This document shows, piece by piece, positions 34,848-42,958 of a stretch of 64,000 nucleotides of DNA. The position numbers and the translations under genes are program-made. The notes under the pieces were generated by a model. It was given only the letters and a program-made list of their open reading frames with translations, was not told the DNA's origin and ran no database searches. This stretch comes from Suilimivivens sp009774465 (GTDB lineage Bacteria > Bacillota > Clostridia > Lachnospirales > Lachnospiraceae): NCBI GenBank assembly GCA_947382645.1, contig CANDAE010000001.1, positions 62,001-126,000 on the forward strand, given 5' to 3'. Each line of letters starts with the position of its first letter. Position 1 is the stretch's first letter.

Positions 34848-35022
34848 TTAATAAATATTTTTATATCCGTCTAACTATCCTTTTTCCCCATTAAAAACCC
34901 ATCTTTCCATCTCTCCATTCCTTTTCTTCTTTCTGCGTCAACAATAGACAAGGTCATTGTCAAACTCCGGTATCCAACCGCTGCTACCACTCAGGAAAGT
35001 GTCCATGTCCTTCACCCACTGT

Positions 35023-35298
35023 TCATAGTTTTCCGCCAGTTTTTTCCACCGCCACACTGCGCCCGCTGCGGTCAGCCATTGAAAAATGTACCAAAAATCC
35101 CATGAAAGCATGCATATCGTACTTCTCCAGAATTGCAAGCGCTTCTTCCACATCCGCCGCCTGGTCAAGAAGCAACCGTACCGCTGTTGTTGTAATATCA
35201 GACTTTGACGTATTCTGGTCAATGCTGTCATTGTCCTGTATCATATTGACCGATACGGCAAATCCCTTTTCGTTCATGCCGTCCAAAGGCGCGCACAA
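35023..35298 (-). pseudogene. Choloylglycine hydrolase (bile-salt-hydrolase-like) fragment
   Basis: About 92 residues with LDGMNEKGFAVSVNMIQDND, DITTTAVRLLLDQAADVEEALAILEKYDMHAFMGFLVHFSMADRSGRSVAVE match the middle of linear-amide C-N hydrolases (choloylglycine hydrolase family). Intact enzymes are about 320 residues and need an N-terminal Cys2, absent here; the frame is also lost after GRSVAVE. Beyond 35023 another frame (LAENYEQWVKDMDTFLSG) is open but unassigned. Not functional. Confidence 0.75.
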
Positions 35299-35365
35299 CG
35301 TCTTTTCATCTATGTTCCTCCTGCACAGTTTCCATGAAGTTCATTGAACAAATAGCATCCACAAA

Positions 35366-35409
35366 AATATAAGCATCACTGGAAACACTTTCCCATTGAT
35401 GCTTATATT
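35366..35409 (-). terminator. Hairpin terminator in the gap after the aldo/keto reductase
   Basis: AATATAAGCATCA (35366-35378) and TGATGCTTATATT (35397-35409) form a perfect 13-bp stem with an 18-base loop; TTTTTG follows on the minus strand. It lies about 160 bases downstream of the reductase gene at 35567 and is a plausible terminator for that operon. The rest of 35299-35566 shows no gene. Confidence 0.55.
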
Positions 35410-35566
35410 GTATTTTCCCTGTATATTTGTGCCTAATGCCCATATTAAATCTTTAGGAATGCCTATAATGCATATCTTTGTTTTTGCATTTTATACTCAT
35501 GACCGAAAACATTTGACAATGCAAAGGTATAACGAGTGAATGTGCTCACGAGTATAGCTCTGATTT

Positions 35567-36532
35567 TTACCGCATGAAGCGCAATTTCGCAATGTCCTTG
35601 TCAGTACGGTTTCCATACAGCGGTATATCAGCAAAGGATTTTTCCAGCATTTCATATTCCCAAGCCGCCAAAGTCACACCATCCGCCCCGAAGTTTTCTT
35701 CCATGCGTTCCACTTTCCTCATGCCGGGAATCGGAACGATAAAATCCTTTTTATGCAGCATCCACGCGAGTGAAATCTGTGCCAGTGTAGCGCCCTTTTC
35801 CCGCGCCAGACTCTGCAGCAAATCAAGCAACGGCTGGTTCCGTTCCATATTTTCCGGAGCAAACCTTGTGATCACCCGCCTCACGTCATCCCCTGTATAG
35901 GTGTGTTCTCTGGTATATTTTCCACTCAGGAAACCGCTTGCCAGCGGTGAAAAAGGGACGAAGCCGATTCCCAGTTCCTCACAGGCGGGAATGACATCTT
36001 TTTCAAACATCCGCTCCATCATGGAATATTCGCTTTGAACAGCCGATAACGGCGTCACGGCGTTTGCGCGGCGTACCTGTTCCTCCCTCGCCTGCGACTG
36101 TCCCCATCCACGGATTTTTCCCTCTCTGATCAACTCGCCCATGACTGCCGCCACTTCCTCCACCATATCATCATCTTCAATGCGATGCTGATAATATAAA
36201 TCTACATAGTCCGTTCCAAGACGTTTCAGGGACGCCTCCAAATGTCTCCGAATCAAAACAGCAGTATTCCCATCCTTTTTATTCAGGTGAAGTTTTGTCG
36301 CCAACACTATTTTGTGGCGGAACGGCTTTACTGCCTCCCCGACAAGTCTTTCATTCTCACCTGCTCCATAGGCTTCTGCTGTATCAAAAAATGTACAGCC
36401 AAGGTCAAATGCACTTTGAATCAGGCGGATGGACTCACTCCTTTCCGGCACGGCCCCGTATCCGTGGGAAAGCCCCATACAGCCATAACCGATAGCCGAT
36501 ACTTTCAAATCTCTTAAAAATCTGGTTTTCAT
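35567..36532 (-). CDS. Aldo/keto reductase (AKR13/YhdN-like)
   Basis: A 321-residue NADPH-dependent oxidoreductase of the aldo/keto reductase fold. The catalytic tetrad is visible: Asp and Tyr in FFDTAEAYGAGEN, Lys in VLATKLHLNKKD and His in LYYQHRIEDD. The C-terminal IPGMRKVERMEEN is the cofactor-binding region. Start MKTRFLRDLKV follows AGAAAGG. It ends a minus-strand unit behind a DUF4405 protein and the FGE-flavodoxin fusion (gap 1 base to DUF4405), indicating a shared redox pathway. The carbonyl substrate cannot be told. Confidence 0.9.
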   Translation of the reverse strand: MKTRFLRDLKVSAIGYGCMGLSHGYGAVPERSESIRLIQSAFDLGCTFFDTAEAYGAGENERLVGEAVKPFRHKIVLATKLHLNKKDGNTAVLIRRHLEASLKRLGTDYVDLYYQHRIEDDDMVEEVAAVMGELIREGKIRGWGQSQAREEQVRRANAVTPLSAVQSEYSMMERMFEKDVIPACEELGIGFVPFSPLASGFLSGKYTREHTYTGDDVRRVITRFAPENMERNQPLLDLLQSLAREKGATLAQISLAWMLHKKDFIVPIPGMRKVERMEENFGADGVTLAAWEYEMLEKSFADIPLYGNRTDKDIAKLRFMR

Positions 36533-36533
36533 T

Positions 36534-37187
36534 TTATATACCTTTCTTCTGCCCTTGTATCACTGCTGTCAGGAAATGAACCGCCACGCACATGCCCCCG
36601 ATTATTCCAATGTATTCTGCGTAAAAAAGCGAGACCGGAAGCGGCGGCAGGCTCTGTGGTATCATCCGCATATCATTCCATAAACCGCTTTGCAAGAATC
36701 CGTATATCCCGGCTCCCAAAACCAACAATTCCAGCAGATAAACGACATATCCGAAAATAATTTCGCTCATCCTCTTTTCCATTCCTGACAAGAGGCTGTG
36801 CGAATGTACCCCCAGATGAAACGCCATCAGTACAAATCCCCATGCAGTAGACATCGCATGAATGTCACGCCAGTAAAAAGCCGCCGGCAAAAAAGAGATT
36901 GGAAAAACCAGACCGGAAATCATAAGAGAACTGACCATGATTGCCAGCATGGCAAAAAACAGCAGGAAATCCGAAGCTGTCATTATCATCCTGCGGAAGT
37001 GGTACTGTCCTTTGAACAGGACAGCATACCACCTGATATTCAGAAAATGGTGCAGGACAAACATCACACATAATGCGATTCCAAGTAACGCATGAATCCG
37101 CAGCCCCATGCCAGGATGATAATATATCAGATACAGGAACAAGACAATCATTATGATGTCAAGCAATATCTTTATATGGCTTTTCAT
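36534..37187 (-). CDS. DUF4405 membrane protein (cytochrome-b-like)
   Basis: A 217-residue protein with five to six membrane helices and paired His residues (RIHALLGIALCVMFVLHHFLN, DIHAMSTAWGFVLMAFHLGVHSH). These are characteristic of DUF4405 (PF14358), a cytochrome-b561-like domain that could bind heme or support extracytoplasmic flavin reduction. Its ATG overlaps the stop of the FGE-flavodoxin gene by 4 bases, so the two are tightly coupled. A paralogue lies at 42266-42931. Confidence 0.82.
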   Translation of the reverse strand: MKSHIKILLDIIMIVLFLYLIYYHPGMGLRIHALLGIALCVMFVLHHFLNIRWYAVLFKGQYHFRRMIMTASDFLLFFAMLAIMVSSLMISGLVFPISFLPAAFYWRDIHAMSTAWGFVLMAFHLGVHSHSLLSGMEKRMSEIIFGYVVYLLELLVLGAGIYGFLQSGLWNDMRMIPQSLPPLPVSLFYAEYIGIIGGMCVAVHFLTAVIQGQKKGI

Positions 37188-38746
37188 GGCTGTCTCTCCC
37201 GAAGCCCGCTTGCCGCCAGCCACCAGGATATTTCATCAGAAAGCCCGCTACCGCCGGAATAATTGAACTCAAAACCGATACCCACATAGGCTCCCGGAAC
37301 CATTTTAGAGAGATCGGAGACACTGTCCCCGAACATTGTGCCGCCGTGGGAACTGAAGGAAAGAATCGTCTTCCCGCTAAAATCATATTCTTCAAGGAAG
37401 GAATACACCGGCATCGGCATGGTCGCCCACCACGTGGGATACCCTAACAGGATCACGTCATACTGTTCCATATTATCCACATGAGCGGAGAGCACCGGGT
37501 GGATGTCATTCATCAGGTCATACTGTGACACCTCATATATGTTGCCGTCATAGGGATTCTCCATCGTAATCTCAAACAGGTCCGCCCCTGTTTTCTCCCG
37601 GATGATTTGGGCCGCATTTTCCGTATTGCCAGAATACGAGAAGTACGCAATCAGGATTTTCGGGTTCTCAGGGATTGTAATATCCAGTGAATAGGCTGTT
37701 GTCACTGTTCCATCCATCTCTTCCGCATTGCGGCAGATACGGAACCCCAGATTCTGGTCTGCGTCAATGGGATTTGTAGCGCTGCGGTATGCGCTGCGCA
37801 GATGCTTTCCAAAATCATTGTAACTGCCGCCGCGGTTTACCCGCAGACAGCCGTTTACCGCCCCTGCCGGATCAGAGCTGTCATTCAGATCATATTCCCC
37901 ATAATAGTCAAAGCACCACTCTGCCACGTTTCCGTGCATATTGTACAGGCCAAAAGCATTCGGCGGGAGCTCATCCACTGCAACCGTTGTCCCCCTGTTT
38001 TCACTGGTGACGACCTCCGAATTCCTACGTGACACATAGTTTTCTTCAATCAGATACGGATAACTACCCTCAAAATTTGCATAATCGCTATGCACCTGAT
38101 TGCCGAAACTGTAAATGGTTTCTGTTCCCCCTCGGGCGGCATATTCCCATTCCGCCTCGGTAAGAAGCCGGTAACCGTCAGCAGCGCGGTTCCAGCTCAC
38201 TGTATTCCGGTCAATCGTATAGGCAGGCGTCAGTCCCCGGAGTTCACTCAACCGGTTGCAGTATTCCACCGCGTCATACCATGTCACATTTTCTACCGGA
38301 AGCTCCTCCCCAAGAAAGAAACTCGGGTTTTCCCCCATGACCGCTTCATAGTCTTTTTGCGTTACTTCAAAGGGATCTGCGTAAAAAGCACTGACCGTAA
38401 CCTCATGGGATACTTCATCTGCCCCGCGCTGCCGCTCACTGTCAGGGCTTCCCATGATAAAAGAACCGCCTTCCAGCAATACAAAGTTGTCGTTTACAGA
38501 CATTATTTCCACACCTTCTCCGCCACTGCTTCCTTCCGCTTTATTTTCTTCGTCTTTACCTTCAATCGGTGTCGTGACTGCTTCCCCGGCTGAATCTTCC
38601 CCGGGAACATACGCTGTTTCTTCCCCTGCCAGACTTTTTCTGTCAGACCGTTCCCCGCATAAAAAGTATATTCCGCTTCCTGCCGCCGCTAAAATCACAA
38701 CAGTAATCACCAGCGTCACAAGCTGTGCTTTTTTCATTGATTTCAT
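37184..38746 (-). CDS. Membrane-anchored FGE-sulfatase-domain/flavodoxin fusion protein
   Basis: A 520-residue protein. Residues ~8-29 are a membrane anchor and ~30-82 a disordered Glu/Gly linker, so the rest lies outside the cell. Residues ~85-345 form a formylglycine-generating-enzyme (FGE/SUMF1) domain (LLEGGSFIMGSPDSE, DPFEVTQKDYEAVMG, LLTEAEWEYAARGG, YNMHGNVAEWCFDYYG, RVNRGGSYNDFGKHLRSAYR, LGFRIC). The active-site Cys pair of true FGE is absent, so it is probably binding rather than catalytic. Residues ~362-515 are a flavodoxin_4-type domain (KILIAYFSYSGNTENAAQII, YPTWWATMPMPVYSFL, FSSHGGTMFGDS). Such a combination is unusual. It likely moves electrons outside the membrane with DUF4405. 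Confidence 0.85.
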   Translation of the reverse strand: MKSMKKAQLVTLVITVVILAAAGSGIYFLCGERSDRKSLAGEETAYVPGEDSAGEAVTTPIEGKDEENKAEGSSGGEGVEIMSVNDNFVLLEGGSFIMGSPDSERQRGADEVSHEVTVSAFYADPFEVTQKDYEAVMGENPSFFLGEELPVENVTWYDAVEYCNRLSELRGLTPAYTIDRNTVSWNRAADGYRLLTEAEWEYAARGGTETIYSFGNQVHSDYANFEGSYPYLIEENYVSRRNSEVVTSENRGTTVAVDELPPNAFGLYNMHGNVAEWCFDYYGEYDLNDSSDPAGAVNGCLRVNRGGSYNDFGKHLRSAYRSATNPIDADQNLGFRICRNAEEMDGTVTTAYSLDITIPENPKILIAYFSYSGNTENAAQIIREKTGADLFEITMENPYDGNIYEVSQYDLMNDIHPVLSAHVDNMEQYDVILLGYPTWWATMPMPVYSFLEEYDFSGKTILSFSSHGGTMFGDSVSDLSKMVPGAYVGIGFEFNYSGGSGLSDEISWWLAASGLRERQP

Positions 38747-38788
38747 ATGGCTGCCTCCTTTACTCTTTCCATTTTACAAACCCAAATC

Positions 38789-38837
38789 TTGACGCGGAAG
38801 TTCCTAAATGATAAAATCATTTTAACCAAAAGTTAAA
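38789..38837 (+). promoter_or_regulatory. lysR promoter and LysR-type box between divergent genes
   Basis: TTGACG (38789-38794) and TAAAAT (38812-38817) are 17 bases apart on the plus strand. Just downstream TTTAAC-CAAAA-GTTAAA (38821-38837) is an inverted repeat of the T-N11-A kind recognised by LysR regulators. The region separates lysR from the divergent FGE-flavodoxin operon and probably controls both. Confidence 0.6.
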
Positions 38838-38842
38838 GCAAA

Positions 38843-39754
38843 ATGGATATGAATTTTATGTATAATCAGTCTCTGAACACTTTTATTGAAGTTGCTGACT
38901 GCGGGAGTTTCCTGAAAGCCTCAGAAAAACTATATATATCTCCGACTGCCATAATGAAACAAATGAATCTTCTGGAGCAGCATATCGGCCTTTCCCTGAT
39001 GACACGCACGAATCAGGGAGTCCGTCTGACGGATGCCGGAAAATCCATTTACAAAGATGCGAAAGCCATGATCCAGTATTCCAGGGAATCCATTGACCGC
39101 GCTTATAAGGCACAGAAGACGGAATATGCTGCCATACGGGCAGGCACCTCCACTTTATATCCCTGCAGTGTCTTGATGGACATATGGAACGTGGTCAGTG
39201 ACAGGCATCCCCATTTTAAGCTGAAGCTGGTTCCTTTCGAGGATACCGGCACCCAGGCTGCCTTTGCCAATATCGGGAAAAAATACGACCTGATCATAGG
39301 TCCTTGTAATTCCGTAAACACAGCAAAATTTTCCGACTTCTTAGAGTTGGGGCGTTACCGCTTCTGCGTTTCCATGCCGAAATCCCATCCCCTTTCCAAT
39401 AAAAAGGACATTTCCTGTCAGGACTTACATGGGGAACGCCTTTTGATGCAGGTCAGGGGCAACAGTCCCATCAATGACAGGGTACGGGATGACATAGAGC
39501 AGAACCATCCACAGATTACAATCATAGACCTGCCGCAGCATTATGATCTGGAAGTCTTTAACCGGTGTGCCGAAAATGAGGGCATCTTACTGACTTTGGA
39601 ATCCTGGCGGAAGGTACATCCTTCTCTGGTTACCATTCCGTTTCAGGTTGACTATTCCATCCCTTATGGCATACTGTCTTCGCGGGAGCCATCATCGGAC
39701 ACTGCCCGGTTTATAGATATTATCCGGTCATTAACACAGTCTGCACAAAGATAA
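38843..39754 (+). CDS. LysR-family transcriptional regulator
   Basis: A 303-residue LysR protein. The N-terminal winged helix-turn-helix is LNTFIEVADCGSFLKASEKLYISPTAIMKQMNLLEQHIGLSLMTRTNQGVRLTDAGKSIY (residues ~10-65); the C-terminal periplasmic-binding-like effector domain follows. It is divergent from the FGE-flavodoxin/DUF4405/AKR operon and likely regulates it in response to a small molecule. The start is uncertain because no strong ribosome site precedes ATG 38843; ATG 38858 is the alternative. Confidence 0.88.
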   Translation: MDMNFMYNQSLNTFIEVADCGSFLKASEKLYISPTAIMKQMNLLEQHIGLSLMTRTNQGVRLTDAGKSIYKDAKAMIQYSRESIDRAYKAQKTEYAAIRAGTSTLYPCSVLMDIWNVVSDRHPHFKLKLVPFEDTGTQAAFANIGKKYDLIIGPCNSVNTAKFSDFLELGRYRFCVSMPKSHPLSNKKDISCQDLHGERLLMQVRGNSPINDRVRDDIEQNHPQITIIDLPQHYDLEVFNRCAENEGILLTLESWRKVHPSLVTIPFQVDYSIPYGILSSREPSSDTARFIDIIRSLTQSAQR

Positions 39755-39766
39755 AGCCGCCGGACT

Positions 39767-40618
39767 CTACTCATGGATTTTCCAGCCGTTTAAAAACTTT
39801 GCGGTATCAGCCGCACTGTGGTCAATGATCTCGCTGTGCCCTAAATCCAGCGCGCCGATTGCCTCCATATCCTCATCGCTCAGCCTGAAATCCCAGATAT
39901 TGAGGTTTTCCTCCATACGCTCCTTATGGACAGACTTTGGGATAATGACAACGCCCCTCTGCGCATTCCACTTAAGCGCAACCTGCGCCGACGTCTTTCC
40001 ATACTTCGCGCCAATTTCTGTCAGGATCGGATGTGTGAAAATGCCATGTTTTCCTTCCGCCATCGGTCCCCACGCTTCGGGCTGAACGCCAAACTCCTTC
40101 ATGGTCGCAAGCGCCCCTGTCTGTGCAAAGAACGGGTGAAGCTCCACCTGATTGACCATCGGCTTGATCCTTGCGTTCAGGCATAAGTCCGCAAGCCTTT
40201 CCGGATAAAAGTTGCAGACACCGATTGCCCTTACTTTCCCTTCCTCATACAGTTCTTCCATAGCCCGCCAAGAACCGTAATAATCATTCATCGGCTGGTG
40301 GATCAGATACAGGTCAATATAGTCAAGCCCCAGCTTGTCAAGGGAAACCTGAAATGCTTTCTTTGCATTCTCATACCCGGCGTCCTGAATCCAGAGCTTT
40401 GTGGTGATAAAAAGTTCCTCGCGGGGAACACCGCTTTTTTTAATAGCGGCACCAACAGCCTCCTCATTGAAATATGCCGCTGCGGTGTCTATTAGACGAT
40501 AACCCACTGCCAGGGCATCCACCACCGCCTGTTCGCATACTGCTGCTTCCGGCACCTGAAACACGCCGAATCCCTCCATCGGCATTTTTACTCCATTGCT
40601 TAATGTTGTGTAATCCAT
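39767..40618 (-). CDS. Aldo/keto reductase (2,5-diketogluconate reductase type)
   Basis: A 283-residue AKR5-like NADPH reductase. Catalytic residues: Asp and Tyr in LIDTAAAYFNEEAVG, Lys in LFITTKLWIQD, His in DLYLIHQPMNDY. The cofactor region VVIIPKSVHKERMEEN is typical. It begins MDYTTLSNGVKMPMEGFGVF with AAGGAGG upstream. It converges with lysR (13-base gap). It belongs to a different AKR branch from the reductase at 35567-36532. Confidence 0.9.
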   Translation of the reverse strand: MDYTTLSNGVKMPMEGFGVFQVPEAAVCEQAVVDALAVGYRLIDTAAAYFNEEAVGAAIKKSGVPREELFITTKLWIQDAGYENAKKAFQVSLDKLGLDYIDLYLIHQPMNDYYGSWRAMEELYEEGKVRAIGVCNFYPERLADLCLNARIKPMVNQVELHPFFAQTGALATMKEFGVQPEAWGPMAEGKHGIFTHPILTEIGAKYGKTSAQVALKWNAQRGVVIIPKSVHKERMEENLNIWDFRLSDEDMEAIGALDLGHSEIIDHSAADTAKFLNGWKIHE

Positions 40619-40730
40619 TGTAATCCTCCTTGTTTTCCGAAGGAAAATGTCTGCCATGCCTGCATGGCTTGCGCCCTTGCAGGAGCAGAGGATTTGTCCT
40701 CCTTGTTTTTATATTGTTATCTTTTCATAG

Positions 40731-41096
40731 TCACTCATTTTTTGCCAGTTCCACGGTAAAACGTACTGATGCAGGCAAGCTCTTTACCAGCCCCAAATCT
40801 TTTTCATCAATATGGGCGATAATCATCATGCCTCTGTAATCTGAGGAATTTTCTTCCCCGTCAAACAGTACCGCAAACCATCCGCCTACAAGGCTGATGT
40901 CGCCATTTTTCCACCCGGACTGCGTCTGTGCCGGATCAAAAATCCCGCTGGACAACCTGCAGCAATAATCAACCGCAGACCTGTGCCCGGCTGTCGTGAA
41001 AGGCAAACGTTTCTTGAAATCCTGCGCTGCCACAGTATCATTCAGCATTGCAGGAATTACAGTGCCGTTTGCTTTGAGCAGGATTGGTGTTGCCAT
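40731..41096 (-). CDS. Cyclophilin-like fold protein
   Basis: About 121 residues, MATPILLKANGTVIPAMLND. It fits the cyclophilin-like family (PF04126/PF18050 type), small beta-barrel proteins often next to flavodoxins and AKRs in Clostridia. KRLPFTTAGHRSAVDYCC, GGWFAVLFDGEEN and MMIIAHIDEKDLGLVKSLPASVRFTVEL are visible. No peptidyl-prolyl isomerase residues can be assigned. A fragment of a second family member is at 45323-45454. Divergent from the TetR gene at 41255. Confidence 0.7.
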   Translation of the reverse strand: MATPILLKANGTVIPAMLNDTVAAQDFKKRLPFTTAGHRSAVDYCCRLSSGIFDPAQTQSGWKNGDISLVGGWFAVLFDGEENSSDYRGMMIIAHIDEKDLGLVKSLPASVRFTVELAKNE

Positions 41097-41136
41097 TTTC
41101 ATTCCCCCTTTTGGTCTCTCAAATAATATCCACGTG

Positions 41137-41165
41137 TTGACTTTTTCTTATATGGATAGTATAAT
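41137..41165 (+). promoter_or_regulatory. Strong promoter of the TetR-family gene
   Basis: TTGACT (41137-41142) and TATAAT (41160-41165) with a 17-base spacer, close to consensus, 90 bases before the regulator's start and within the divergent region with the cyclophilin-like gene. Confidence 0.75.
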
Positions 41166-41254
41166 CCGCATAGAAACGAAAAACAATTTCCAGTTTCTTT
41201 GTTATGACGAATATGCCACACTTTCTGAAAACTGGATATTTTGGAGATTTCAAA

Positions 41255-41836
41255 ATGGATTTTAACCAGGAACATCATGTGGATCTGCGTGTCCAAAAGA
41301 CACGCGAAGCCATCAAAAATACGTTTAAGGAAATGATCTGTGAAATGCCCGCCGAAAAGATTACGGTCAAGGAACTTACTGACCGGGCAAGGATTCACCG
41401 CAAAACCTTTTACCTTCACTATACGACCATAGAAGCACTGTATCAGGATATGATGTCAGAAATTGCAGACGGATATTATCAGGAAATGGAAAAGTTGCAG
41501 CCGCCTTATTCCTTTAAGGAGGTCAACCGTATTTTCTTTACCTATTACGCGAAACAGGACAAATTTGTGGAGCGGTTGGTCTGCGAGCCCAGCTACCGGC
41601 CTTTCTGTAATAAACTCCACACTGCCACCTTGCAGCACAACCTGAGCCGCTACAACCCTTACGAAGGTTTCAGTCAGGAAAAGCAGAACATGATCCATAC
41701 ATTTCTGGTAGTCAGTTCCCTTGAGCTTTACAGACAGTGGATTGCCGACGACAAAAAACTTCCTTTGGAAGATGTGATCGCGCTGACAGGAAAATTACTT
41801 GATGAGGGGATTTCCGGGCTTATTTCCGATATATAA
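41255..41836 (+). CDS. TetR/AcrR-family regulator
   Basis: A 193-residue protein. The DNA-binding helices are RVQKTREAIKNTFKEMICEMPAEKITVKELTDRARIHRKTFYLHYTTIEALYQDM (~10-65). The C-terminal half resembles the TetR_C_33 type found in Firmicutes. ATG 41255 with TTGGAG 8 bases upstream is preferred over 41204. It is divergent from the cyclophilin-like gene and probably controls it and neighbours. Confidence 0.85.
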   Translation: MDFNQEHHVDLRVQKTREAIKNTFKEMICEMPAEKITVKELTDRARIHRKTFYLHYTTIEALYQDMMSEIADGYYQEMEKLQPPYSFKEVNRIFFTYYAKQDKFVERLVCEPSYRPFCNKLHTATLQHNLSRYNPYEGFSQEKQNMIHTFLVVSSLELYRQWIADDKKLPLEDVIALTGKLLDEGISGLISDI

Positions 41837-41856
41837 AGCGTATCTGCCATACTGAA

Positions 41857-41922
41857 TCATACCGTAAGATTTACCAACAGTCCTGCCACAAGAAAAAACG
41901 CCATCACATATGCAAGATTGCG
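41857..41922 (-). pseudogene. Tail of a lost membrane protein
   Basis: In the frame next to the truncated flavodoxin, 21 residues read RNLAYVMAFFLVAGLLVNLTV before a TGA at 41857-41859: a final membrane helix of a transporter-like protein. It follows directly where the flavodoxin coding breaks, marking a deletion junction. Confidence 0.5.
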
Positions 41923-42248
41923 GATGTGGTGGCGTCCACGTCCACTGCTTCCGGATTTTCTACATGGGTATTTTCCGCCCATGTAAAGTAAGCAATCAAA
42001 ATGTTAGTATCAGAATCTTCCACCTCAGTTTCTTCTGTATTTTCGTCTACTTTATTCTCCCCGGAAAGAGAAGTCGCCTGTCTATCATCTGTCTCTGAAG
42101 TTTCTGAATATGAAGTTTCCACTTCAGACTGCACTGCAGGTTCTTCCGAATACGCCGCTTCCTCATTCTTTCCTGCACACGCAGTCAGGGCTGCAATAAA
42201 CACCACACAGAGAAAAAGTGCAGTCAGCTTTTTTCGTCTTCCTTTCAT
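41904..42248 (-). pseudogene. Truncated flavodoxin lipoprotein
   Basis: From ATG 42248 (AAGGAGGG) the product has a lipoprotein signal (KLTALFLCVVFIAALTAC), an acidic linker and the start of a flavodoxin domain (DTNILIAYFTWAENTHVENPEAVDVDATTSA). Coding then runs into foreign sequence and stops. Intact relatives continue for about 120 residues more (compare 45999-46691). The FMN site cannot be complete. It lies 17 bases after the second DUF4405 gene, echoing the DUF4405/flavodoxin pairing at 36.5-38.7 kb. Confidence 0.8.
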
Positions 42249-42265
42249 TGTCCGCCCTCCTTCCG

Positions 42266-42931
42266 TCAGGTTCCTGCCTTTCTGACCAGCTTTGCAATGT
42301 AATGCGCTATGAAAATACACAGCCCCAACAGCGCAAGGTAATCCAGAAAGAACAATAGCTTCGGTTCCTCATAATCCAAAAAGACAAATTCACTGCGCAG
42401 GAACATATAGGTCAGAAAGTTTCTGTTGATAAAAACATAGACTCCATAAGCCGCAGTCAGCAGACCTACTATAAAACCCACTACCTGATATTTACGCTGT
42501 GATATGTGCTTTTTTGCATCCACATTTAAAATCATTCCCCAGTGCAGACCAAGATGCAGGCTCATCAACACATATCCCCAATAGGAGCCTAAAATGTGCA
42601 GCCGCCTTGCCAGCGCCATCCCTCCCTGTATGGGCAGAAATGCAAACACATGCCTGGACATGGTAATCCCACTGTACATAAGCGCCAGCATTGCCACAAG
42701 CGTCAGAATGTTAATCATACACTGCAGGATACGTATGGGTGTATATCTTCCTCGAAACAGGCTTTTATACCAGTTCAGGTTACAGACCTGATGGGCGATA
42801 AACAGCACAAACATCCCTGCCCCAATCCATTCATGGACTGTCTCGCCCCAAAACTGATAACCCATCAGGAAAAACAGTGCGATTGTCATCAGAGCATCCA
42901 GCGTCCACTTTATTTTTGCCTTTGCTTTCAT
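42266..42931 (-). CDS. DUF4405 membrane protein, second copy
   Basis: A 221-residue protein with five to six membrane helices and paired His residues (EWIGAGMFVLFIAHQVCN, RRLHILGSYWGYVLMSLHLGLHWG), of the same PF14358 family as 36534-37187 but diverged. GGAGG 4 bases before the ATG. Its downstream flavodoxin partner is truncated, so this electron path is probably no longer complete unless another flavodoxin substitutes. Confidence 0.8.
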   Translation of the reverse strand: MKAKAKIKWTLDALMTIALFFLMGYQFWGETVHEWIGAGMFVLFIAHQVCNLNWYKSLFRGRYTPIRILQCMINILTLVAMLALMYSGITMSRHVFAFLPIQGGMALARRLHILGSYWGYVLMSLHLGLHWGMILNVDAKKHISQRKYQVVGFIVGLLTAAYGVYVFINRNFLTYMFLRSEFVFLDYEEPKLLFFLDYLALLGLCIFIAHYIAKLVRKAGT

Positions 42932-42958
42932 ACTGCCTCCGTTTTCCGAATTTTGTCT

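Noticed and set aside
36242..36517. Plus-strand frames over the aldo/keto reductase
   Set aside because: Antisense shadows; the reductase tetrad on the minus strand is clear.
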